Source: JANNVK01 sp031430435 (GTDB lineage: Bacteria; Acidobacteriota; Blastocatellia; Pyrinomonadales; Pyrinomonadaceae). From it: a stretch of 64,000 nt of DNA. Positions 50,282 through 57,028 of the stretch are shown here, one piece after another. Numbering within the stretch: position 1 is the stretch's first letter; the number at the start of each line of letters is the position of its first letter. A model generated the notes under the pieces. That model was not told the DNA's origin. It did no database searches and saw only the letters and a program-made list of their open reading frames with translations. The translations under genes and the position numbers were made by a program. Location of the stretch: assembly GCA_031430435.1 (NCBI GenBank), contig JANPBM010000024.1:21490-85489 (forward strand), read 5' to 3'.

Positions 50282-52152
50282 TTTAGGTCTCCTATATTTT
50301 TATTTTTCCGGGCAAGTTGAGAATAAGCGGAATTGACAAGGAAAGTCTTAAAGATTTCTAAAATGATTCTAAAAATTTCTAAAAGATTTTTGTGGAGTTT
50401 ATATTTGAGATTCAATTTTTCCAAGAGAGGTACAAACCTAGGATCTTTTCGTAAATTTTTGAAACGCACGTCAATTTTCAAGGTAATCATACCGACTGTT
50501 TTTTTCTCTAGTGCCGAATATAAATATTCAAAAGCAAGGTCAATTTCATTCATTGCTGAATAAACGAAAGCAATGTCAGTATAATCAATTTCAGTTGATG
50601 GATAATTAAGAATCACCCTGTCTAAAATCTCGCTCGCCTTTTTGTTTTGATTTAACAAAACATATATATAAGCCTTCATTAAAAGAACATCAGGATAAGT
50701 CCTTATTTCTATTGCTTTTTCGATGTAAGCCAAAGCAGAATCAAGAAATCCGAGTTCTGCATAGCTAATTGCGTTAAACAAATTGGAAGCTAGTGATTGC
50801 CTATCAAATTCCAAAATCTCATCAGCCTGAATGATTGCTTTTTTATAATCTCCTGAGAAACAAAAAATTCTTGTCAAACTCTCATTAAATCTACCTGATG
50901 TTGGATCCAACCTTACTGCCTTCTCTTCCAAACATAAAGCCTCATCAAACTTGGCTAAAAACATATAAACCAAACTTTTCCAATGATAAGCATCAGGATT
51001 ATTTGGGTTTAATTCTATTGCTTTATCAAGAGCCTTAATTGCACCTGCAAAATTCGCTTCAAACATCACTTCGATTGAGCCTTTTAAAACAAATGGTTCT
51101 GAAAGTTTATCATCTGTATTTAATGCTTTTTGCAAGGCTTTTTTTGCCTCCCTAAACGCAGTTTCTCTTTCCATGAGGTTATAATTATGTAAGGAAACGT
51201 ATGCACTACCTATACCTGTGTAAGCAAGTGTATAGTTATGGTCTATTTTGACAGCTTCATTAAAAAATTTTAACGCTTGCGACAAAATTTCGCCCAAATC
51301 TTTTCGCGTTCCACGAGATTCCAAAATAAACTTTCCGCGATAGTAAAGTTTTTGTGCTTCCGAATCTATCTCTTTCGTTTGCACAAGTTTACTGTCGCCT
51401 AATTTGAGTTTCAATTTTTCTGTGATGGTTAGTGAAATTTCTTTTTTAACCTTAAAAATATCGTCTGCTTCAAATACCTGCGAAGTTCCCCAAAGGCATC
51501 TTTTATCGCTTGCATTTATAAGTTCGGCGACAATTTCCAGTTTGCCTTTGTATTCGGAAATACTACCGGTTAGTATTTTGTCGGAATCCAATAAAAAACC
51601 GATTTCCTGTAATTCAAGTTCGGAGTTTTTGTAAGGTTTTACCGCACTGTAAGCCAAAACCCGCAAGTTTTGTATTTGCGAAAGATCGTTTATCAAACTT
51701 TGCGTAATTCCGTTTGCCAGATATTCGTTATCTTCGGTGGTTGATTCAAAGGTAAACGGCAACACGGCAATCGAAATATTTTCTTTTTCGACAGTTTCTT
51801 GTTTAACGGCAGGTCGGTATATTTGGGTTGAACTTATTTCCTCAACGTTGGCGATAAAACTATAGCCGCGTCCCGAAATAGTTCTGATGTAACGACTTTC
51901 ACCTTTTTTCTCTTGCAAAACTCGGCGAATTGCGGAAATATGGACGGGCAAATTTGCTTCTTCGACAAAACTGTCTTTCCAAACTCGTTCTAAAATCTCA
52001 TCTTTTTCAACAACTTCGCCTCTTCTTTCGATTAAAAAATAAAGGATCTCGAACGCGCGCGAACTTATTTGGATTTGGATATTATTGTGATAAACGGCGA
52101 TTGTTTGTTTGTCGAGGATAAAATCCGAGAATTTATAGGCTTTGCTCATCAT
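50278..52152 (-). CDS. Winged-helix, TolB-like and TPR-domain regulator (CadC-like)
   Basis: 624 residues. Residues about 8-105 form an OmpR/CadC-type winged helix (RAFEILYFLIERRGEVVEK, RYIRTISGRGYSFI). Residues about 128-245 resemble the FlgO/TolB N-terminal domain (IAVLPFTFESTTEDNEYLANG, ILTGSISEYKGKLEIVAEL), then many TPRs. No TM segment is obvious, unlike classic CadC. This layout is very common in Acidobacteriota. Its ATG overlaps with nothing upstream; it is followed by the secreted and beta-barrel genes, its probable target unit. Confidence 0.9.
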   Translation of the reverse strand: MMSKAYKFSDFILDKQTIAVYHNNIQIQISSRAFEILYFLIERRGEVVEKDEILERVWKDSFVEEANLPVHISAIRRVLQEKKGESRYIRTISGRGYSFIANVEEISSTQIYRPAVKQETVEKENISIAVLPFTFESTTEDNEYLANGITQSLINDLSQIQNLRVLAYSAVKPYKNSELELQEIGFLLDSDKILTGSISEYKGKLEIVAELINASDKRCLWGTSQVFEADDIFKVKKEISLTITEKLKLKLGDSKLVQTKEIDSEAQKLYYRGKFILESRGTRKDLGEILSQALKFFNEAVKIDHNYTLAYTGIGSAYVSLHNYNLMERETAFREAKKALQKALNTDDKLSEPFVLKGSIEVMFEANFAGAIKALDKAIELNPNNPDAYHWKSLVYMFLAKFDEALCLEEKAVRLDPTSGRFNESLTRIFCFSGDYKKAIIQADEILEFDRQSLASNLFNAISYAELGFLDSALAYIEKAIEIRTYPDVLLMKAYIYVLLNQNKKASEILDRVILNYPSTEIDYTDIAFVYSAMNEIDLAFEYLYSALEKKTVGMITLKIDVRFKNLRKDPRFVPLLEKLNLKYKLHKNLLEIFRIILEIFKTFLVNSAYSQLARKNKNIGDLK

Positions 52153-52186
52153 TAGAAATTACATGTTTAATTCTTGACATATTACA

Positions 52187-52510
52187 CTAAAATCCGCGCG
52201 AACTGCACATTGAACACTTGTCGCAAGATTTATCAGGCTCAAACATACAGGACTTTTCCGCTTCAAAAAAGCTGACTAACTCTTCGACCACGGCTTCGGC
52301 AACTTTGAATTTATCTAAACTCGGATGTTTTGACAAGTCGCGAGTCAATAGTCGCGAGTCGTGAGTCGGCGGGTTTATTTGAGATTCGAGTTGCACGATT
52401 CTTGAATTCAGGTGCGCGATATTTTCACGCAGAGATGCGACTTCATCATTTGAGTTTCCGTTCAAACGATTTGCAACTCGTTCTGCTATTTGTTTCGCTT
52501 TTTCATTCAT
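52187..52510 (-). CDS. Small coiled-coil protein with a C-terminal Cys cluster
   Basis: 107 residues. The middle is a heptad coiled coil (VASLRENIAHLNSRIVQLES). The last 23 residues carry five Cys (SCMF, SCDKCSMCSS), as in a small metal- or Fe-S-binding motif. It is the last gene of the microcompartment-shell operon and overlaps the membrane protein gene upstream by 8 bases. No known family. A cargo-encapsulation peptide or a shell-bound redox site are ideas, not shown. Confidence 0.7.
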   Translation of the reverse strand: MNEKAKQIAERVANRLNGNSNDEVASLRENIAHLNSRIVQLESQINPPTHDSRLLTRDLSKHPSLDKFKVAEAVVEELVSFFEAEKSCMFEPDKSCDKCSMCSSRGF

Positions 52511-53168
52511 AAATCAACCGGATTTTGTCCGTGAAAAAAATAAAACCGGCTCCGCAAATTGTTAAGCCTGAAACAGCCGGCAAAATTGAAAGCGGAATCA
52601 ACTCATATTTTGCCAAAAATAATGCCGTTAGTCCGACTGTTGAACTTACAAGTAACAACGAGGCGATAATTATGGTTAAATAGTGCGGTTTCCAAAATGC
52701 GTTCGATAAGATTGCGGTCGTGATAAAAAAACAAAACCATTTCCCGAACGCGGAACTTGCAACATTTATCGGGTCAGACATCGGATTTTTTCTGAAACCG
52801 TCAAAGATTTTAAGGTTTTCCGACAAATCAAAAAAGATTGTCGCGACCGCAAAAATTCCCGAAGCAACTGCCGCATATTTTGACAACTGAGACGGCTGTT
52901 GTGCCAAAAACCAAATTATTAAGGTAAAAAGTAAAAAATAAATCGGAATAAAACCTATCGTATCAACAAGTAATGCGGTTTTTACGGCTTCGGTTCGTGT
53001 TCCGACCAACTCCGTCAGTTCTCCTTTGTTTTTTACAAACTCCGTTTTAAGAATCACGCCTTTTTCACCGACAATCGAATTCATTGCTTGCCCGAACAAA
53101 ACAACTAAAACGACACAAAAAAGTATTGCGAACCCTAAAATTTGAAATTGTCCCTGTGTTATATTCAT
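52503..53168 (-). CDS. Membrane protein of the microcompartment operon
   Basis: 221 residues with about five to six hydrophobic segments (FQILGFAILFCVVLVVLFGQ, FIPIYFLLFTLIIWFL, and others). No recognised motif. Start overlaps with the stop of the EutN-like gene upstream (ATGA), and its own end overlaps the Cys-rich gene, so it is translationally linked. A role in anchoring or in feeding the compartment is possible only by context. Confidence 0.75.
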   Translation of the reverse strand: MNITQGQFQILGFAILFCVVLVVLFGQAMNSIVGEKGVILKTEFVKNKGELTELVGTRTEAVKTALLVDTIGFIPIYFLLFTLIIWFLAQQPSQLSKYAAVASGIFAVATIFFDLSENLKIFDGFRKNPMSDPINVASSAFGKWFCFFITTAILSNAFWKPHYLTIIIASLLLVSSTVGLTALFLAKYELIPLSILPAVSGLTICGAGFIFFTDKIRLIYE

Positions 53169-53449
53169 TTTTCGTCTCGCAGCAAATCAATATAATCAAC
53201 TACGCCGACGATTGCGGAATCGATTGCGGCACCTTGTTTTCCGGTCGCGGCGGTTGATGCTCCCCAACCTTCTTGCAGAATCAAAACAATGTCGCCTTCG
53301 CCGGCGGAAACCGAATCGAGAGCAAGGCAAGTGTAATCCATATCAATGCCTTCGGGCGTAATTTGCCGACACAACATTACCCGCGAACCTTCGTATCGCT
53401 GATTTTTTTGCGTTGCAACTACATTTCCGATTACTTTGGCTAACAACAT
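53165..53449 (-). CDS. BMC-P pentamer shell protein (EutN/CcmL), copy 3
   Basis: 94 residues of the EutN/CcmL family: LLAKVIGNVVATQKNQR, the CRQITPEG region, ALDSVSAGEGDIVLIL and AIDSAIVGVVD. Pentamers close the vertices of microcompartment shells. It begins immediately after the Rpn gene stop (53450), and is the third BMC-P in the locus. Sequences differ from copies 1 and 2, so they are not recent copies. Confidence 0.93.
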   Translation of the reverse strand: MLLAKVIGNVVATQKNQRYEGSRVMLCRQITPEGIDMDYTCLALDSVSAGEGDIVLILQEGWGASTAATGKQGAAIDSAIVGVVDYIDLLRDEK

Positions 53450-54331
53450 TTACAATTTTTCTATCTCTTCGCGGCTCAACCCTGTGGCGGTGATGATTGT
53501 TTCAATTTCAACATTAAGTCTTTTCATTTTTAAGGCAATCTCTAAGGTTTTCTCTGCTTTGCCTTCTGCTTTGCCTTCTGCTTTGCCTTCTGCTTTGCCT
53601 TGTGCCGTTCCTTCTTTTATCGCTGTATCAACCACATTTTTCAAGTCTCGATAATACTTAACGCTGTCTTGATAATTACGAAACTCTTCACGAGTATAAT
53701 TGGCGATTTCGGCAACTTCAAACGCTTTTTTGAACACTCGTTCTTGTAATTTAGGCGAGGCGTTTTGCAATCTCGCCAAATTTTTCAAAAGATAAAGCCA
53801 TTTATCGTAATTTGTTTCTAATTCGTCTTCGGTTTTGTTGAATTTGGGCATTTCCAAATAAATAAAACGCAGTTTCGGATTGAAAACTTTGCCCGTTTCC
53901 ACTTCGATAAGTTTAACGTCGTGCCGCAGTTTGTCTTTATTTTCCGAATGTTCGTCAAACACAAAATCCATTATCGAAACCGAATAAACCGCGTTCAATT
54001 TAAAGTCCCAATCGCCCGGCACGGCTTGTTCCTGCAAGGCAAACGTGGCGTAATAAAGGCTTCGATCTTTGAAAAATTCTTGTTTGGCTTTTTGTAATTC
54101 GACAATAAATTTTTCGCCTTTTTCGTTTTGGCAATATAAATCAAAGACGGCTTTGCGGTCTGATTGCGAAACGCCGAGTTGTTCGTTTTTAAGGAAAGTT
54201 AAATCTACAATTTTACTTTTTTCTTGTAAAACTTCGTTGAGAAAATCAATCAGCAAATCTTTGTTTTGCTCGTCGCCAAAGATTTTTTTGAAGCCGAAAT
54301 CCGTAAACGGGTTGATATATTTCTCGATCAT
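53450..54331 (-). CDS. Rpn-family recombination-promoting nuclease/putative transposase
   Basis: 293 residues. The N-terminal YINPFTDFGFKKIFGDEQNKD and FDLYCQNEKGEKFIVELQ (D, then E-x-Q) are those of the Rpn/PD-(D/E)xK transposase_31-like family. The C-terminal part has the AEGK low-complexity repeat (four copies) and a helical end. RpnA-type proteins raise recombination and can cut DNA. It sits between two shell genes, with start and stop abutting both neighbours (4-base overlap and zero gap), so it is integrated into the operon rather than an independent transposon. No inverted repeats were seen. Confidence 0.9.
   Translation of the reverse strand: MIEKYINPFTDFGFKKIFGDEQNKDLLIDFLNEVLQEKSKIVDLTFLKNEQLGVSQSDRKAVFDLYCQNEKGEKFIVELQKAKQEFFKDRSLYYATFALQEQAVPGDWDFKLNAVYSVSIMDFVFDEHSENKDKLRHDVKLIEVETGKVFNPKLRFIYLEMPKFNKTEDELETNYDKWLYLLKNLARLQNASPKLQERVFKKAFEVAEIANYTREEFRNYQDSVKYYRDLKNVVDTAIKEGTAQGKAEGKAEGKAEGKAEKTLEIALKMKRLNVEIETIITATGLSREEIEKL
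53556..53603. repeat. 12-bp tandem repeat (AEGK codons) in the Rpn gene
   Basis: Four tandem 12-bp units (TGCTTTGCCTTC on the plus strand) coding for AEGK on the minus strand. Length varies by whole units, so the frame stays open. Confidence 0.85.
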
Positions 54332-54606
54332 AGCTTTTTGTAAACGTGATTATCCGAATCAATAATACCGATAATTGTGCAATCTGTCGGCGTGTTGTCG
54401 CGTTTGAAAGGAAAACTCGCCTCTTTGCCGCGACACCAAAAAACCAGTTCGCCAACGCCTGCCCCAACCGCGTCCAACGCAATCAACGGCGAGCCTTTCG
54501 GCTTCAAATCAGCATCTAAAGTTTGCACTATCAACAACTTACGAGCATTAAGCGATTCGTTTTTAACGGTTGAAACTATGTTTCCGATGACACGGGCAAT
54601 TTGCAT
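54328..54606 (-). CDS. BMC-P pentamer shell protein (EutN/CcmL), copy 2
   Basis: About 92 residues (start ATG 54606; a TTG at 54615 is an alternative). Family signs: QIARVIGNIVSTVKNESL, PLIALDAVGAGVGELVFWC and TIIGIID. It ends with a 4-base overlap into the Rpn gene. Second of three BMC-P genes. Confidence 0.92.
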   Translation of the reverse strand: MQIARVIGNIVSTVKNESLNARKLLIVQTLDADLKPKGSPLIALDAVGAGVGELVFWCRGKEASFPFKRDNTPTDCTIIGIIDSDNHVYKKL

Positions 54607-54613
54607 TCTTATC

Positions 54614-54696
54614 AAGTCCGGGAAGTCCGGAACAGTCCGGGAAGTCTAGTAAGGAAGAAGAGTTTTGCTTCCTAGACTCCCTAAACTTTCAAGACT
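54614..54696. repeat. Heptad-like hairpin between two BMC-P genes
   Basis: Left arm AAGTCCGGGAAGTCCGGAAC and on to 54658; right arm is its inverted form (CTTCCTAGACTCCC, TTCCCGGACTT). Built from copies of AGTCCGG/AGTCTAG. The stem covers about 40 bases with bulges. Confidence 0.8.
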
Positions 54697-54705
54697 TCCC
54701 GGACT

Positions 54706-54972
54706 TTAATTAAAATCTACGGTATCGATTACGCCGATAATTGCCGAATCAACCGGACAATCTTTGTTGCCTTCGGCGAGACGCGCGGACGAACCCGCGA
54801 CGACCAAAACTTTCTCGTGAAAACCTGCTCCAACCGTATCAACCGCAACAACATAACCGCTTTGGTCTGTGCCGTCAAGGTTTACGGGTTTGACGATGAG
54901 CAGTTTTTTGCCGAGTAAACGTTCGTCTTTTTGCGTTGAAACTACTGTTCCGAGTATGCGTCCGATTATCAT
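54706..54972 (-). CDS. BMC-P pentamer shell protein (EutN/CcmL), copy 1
   Basis: 88 residues. MIIGRILGTVVSTQKDER, LLIVKPVNLDG, VAVDTVGAGFHEKVLVV and SAIIGVID are typical of EutN/CcmL. First of the three pentamer genes; separated from the hexamer gene by a heptad-repeat element and from copy 2 by another. Confidence 0.94.
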   Translation of the reverse strand: MIIGRILGTVVSTQKDERLLGKKLLIVKPVNLDGTDQSGYVVAVDTVGAGFHEKVLVVAGSSARLAEGNKDCPVDSAIIGVIDTVDFN

Positions 54973-55050
54973 AAAAAGTGAATAGTGAATAGTGAATAGT
55001 AAATAGTGATATTTCGATAATTTTTCACTGTTAGTTTTTCACTTTTCACT
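54973..55050. repeat. Heptad-repeat element between the BMC-P and BMC-H genes
   Basis: AAAAAGTGAATAGTGAATAG and on: repeated AGTGAAT (four copies), then an inverted part (TTTTTCACTGTTAGTTTTTC, ACTTTTCACT) that can pair with it. Same design as the hairpins in the division cluster. Confidence 0.8.
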
Positions 55051-55328
55051 TACTTAATGCCGATTGGCAACGCATCTTCGACGCTGCCGTGCGGACGCGG
55101 GATAACGTGTACGCTGACCAATTCGCCGACTCTGCGTGCCGCCGCCGCACCTGCGTCCGTTGCCGCTTTGACCGCCGCGACATCGCCGCGAACAATCGCC
55201 GTTACAAATCCCGCACCGATTTTTTCGTAGCCGACCAAATCAACATTCGCCGCTTTGACCATCGCATCAGCCGCTTCAATCGTGGCGATAAGTCCTTTTG
55301 TTTCAACCATTCCTAACGCTTCTTGCAT
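55050..55328 (-). CDS. BMC-H hexamer shell protein (EutM/PduA-like)
   Basis: 92 residues. ALGMVETKGLIATIEAADAMVKAA is the BMC fold start; EKIGAGFVTAIVRGDVAAVKAA includes the pore loop GAGF where PduA has GSG; the C-terminus HVIPRPHGSVEDALPI is complete. Hexamers tile the facets of the shell, and the pore passes small molecules. It is the only BMC-H in this window; no BMC-T protein is present. Confidence 0.97.
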   Translation of the reverse strand: MQEALGMVETKGLIATIEAADAMVKAANVDLVGYEKIGAGFVTAIVRGDVAAVKAATDAGAAAARRVGELVSVHVIPRPHGSVEDALPIGIK

Positions 55329-55359
55329 TTAATTTCTCCTAAAATTGCTTATTAAAAAT

Positions 55360-55939
55360 CTATTCTAACTCAAATTCAATACCCAAGTAAATTTCATCAA
55401 CATTTAATTCGCATTCGAGCGATTCGAGTTTCAAAGTTTCGCCCGCTTTATATTCACTTTGAAACCAAAATATTTCATTGTATTTGGTGTAAAGCGTAAC
55501 AAACGGTTTAGTTTGGGAAATCAATTAAATACTCTCGAAAACTTTCAATTGATTTATACTCGGTAAATTTTTCGACGCGATCATAATTTTCGGTCGAAGG
55601 CGACAGAACTTCAACAATCAAAGCCGGATTAACCAAAACATCTAAGCCCGAAAATTTCTCGATAATTCGTTTTCCGCACAATGCCGATAAATCCGCGTAA
55701 CGATAAGTCGGCAGTTTCGGTACTTTCAGACGGATATTGGCAGGATTTATTTTACAATCTCTGTCGGCAACCTTGTTTTTCAAAATGGTCATCAAATTTG
55801 CTTCAATATCGCCGTGTTCAATACTTACGCCGCTCATTTCAACAATATACCCGTTGTGAAACTCAAAACGCCCGTCCGAGTTTTTATCAAACTCAAGGTA
55901 CTCTTCCAACGTCATTTTTTGCACAGGGTTTGATTGCAT
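55360..55939 (-). pseudogene. Uma2 family endonuclease gene with a frameshift
   Basis: A 143-codon frame (MTLEEYLEFDKNSDGRFEFHNGY, the PD-(D/E)xK-like core and VEVLSPSTENYDR) ends early at 55508 (LIDFPN). The next frame picks up immediately: QTKPFVTLYTKYNEIFWFQS and on to a stop at 55360-55362, giving about 48 more codons that complete the Uma2 (DUF820) C-terminal domain. A single extra base near 55515-55522 in the TTTCCC run would explain it. It may be a true inactivation, programmed frameshift or sequencing error. Uma2 genes are widespread, and function is unclear. Confidence 0.75.
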
Positions 55940-56694
55940 TATTTTCCTTCAATTTGGCGAACGTCACCGATTACAAAAGTGTGTTTTCCTTTTTCGGAAA
56001 TCTTGGTAATCGTTTCCATAAACTTCATAAACTTGATGTTTTCGTCGCCTTTCATCAATTCGGAGGCATTTTTTAAGGCGCGAGCCGTCGCAACTTGGGT
56101 GCGGGCATTTTCCAAGTCGGTTTTGGCGCGAATTTTGGCTTCAAGCTGTTTGGCGAATAAGTCTTGAATTTGTTTCGGAAACGTTAAATCTTTGATTAAA
56201 ACTCGCGTAATTCCGATGCCGTATTCGCTCAAGTCTTTTTGTAAATCTTTCGGAATTTCAGGTAAAATCTCATTGCGTTTTTCGTTTAATTCTTCGCTCT
56301 CGATTTCTGAAATTACTTTCCGCAGAGAAACTTGCGAGAGATTATGAATAACTTGTTCGGCGTTGAAGTAAACGTTGTAAGGCGCTGAAAATACATCGTT
56401 TTTTTCGACAAATTTTTCGGCATTTTCAATTCGATATTCGACAAAATACGAAAATCGCAAAGCAACGTTATCTTTCGTCAAAACTTCTTGATTTGAAACT
56501 GTCAGTAACCGATTTGTGAGCGATAAAGTCAGTAAATTCAACTCTTTGCCGTAGTCAAAATAGTCGTAAATACCTGCGTTAATTTTCTTTTCAAGCAGGT
56601 TTTTGCGATAAAGCAGACCAATTTCGTTCGGCAACACCGAGAATCGAACTCGCCAAAAACTTTTGCGTATTTCACTTTGATTTATTTGAAACAT
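55939..56694 (-). CDS. SPFH/Band-7 (prohibitin-like) protein without TM segment
   Basis: 251 residues. Stomatin/prohibitin features: NEIGLLYRKNLLEKKINAGIY, the band-7 core KDNVALRFSYFVEYRI, YGIGITRVLIKDLTFP and a coiled-coil C-terminus (LENARTQVATARALKNA). SPFH proteins form ring-like assemblies on membranes, but an N-terminal anchor is missing here. Its stop overlaps the Uma2 start by one base. It may be the first gene of the shell operon. Confidence 0.82.
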   Translation of the reverse strand: MFQINQSEIRKSFWRVRFSVLPNEIGLLYRKNLLEKKINAGIYDYFDYGKELNLLTLSLTNRLLTVSNQEVLTKDNVALRFSYFVEYRIENAEKFVEKNDVFSAPYNVYFNAEQVIHNLSQVSLRKVISEIESEELNEKRNEILPEIPKDLQKDLSEYGIGITRVLIKDLTFPKQIQDLFAKQLEAKIRAKTDLENARTQVATARALKNASELMKGDENIKFMKFMETITKISEKGKHTFVIGDVRQIEGK

Positions 56695-56977
56695 AAAATT
56701 TGCGGTTTTGGAAAAAGAACATCAGAAATCGGGGAAAATCAATTAAGTTTTTCAACGGTATCCTTGATTTTGCAAACCTTTTTCCGATTCGCCGAAGCCG
56801 TTCTTTTTCCGCCGCCGCTTTTATTTGGAAACGATTAACAGTCGTAAATTGTAACCACACAAACGAGGAGTCGAACCTCTTGGGAAAATGCTCCGCAATG
56901 CTCTGTAAGTATGCAATTTCCCGAATTTTTACAGATGACGGTTGATGATTATTTTAACCTAATTCCGATTTAAAAAG

Positions 56978-57012
56978 AAAAAGACATTGCGAGTAATTCA
57001 CAATGTCTTTTT
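56978..57012 (-). terminator. Terminator after the FG-GAP gene
   Basis: AAAAAGACATTG (56978-56989) and CAATGTCTTTTT (57001-57012) form a 12-bp stem with an 11-base loop, 16 bases after the stop of the FG-GAP gene (57029). Confidence 0.85.
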
Positions 57013-57028
57013 GTAATTCGGTAAAGTA

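Noticed and set aside
53450..54331. Treating the Rpn gene as a full insertion sequence
   Set aside because: No terminal inverted repeats or target duplications were seen, and it abuts its neighbours without gaps.
56855..56940. A tRNA-like T-arm (GAGGTTCGACTCCTC on the minus strand) upstream of the SPFH gene
   Set aside because: No matching acceptor, D-arm or anticodon arm can be built around it; at most a tRNA 3' fragment or chance.
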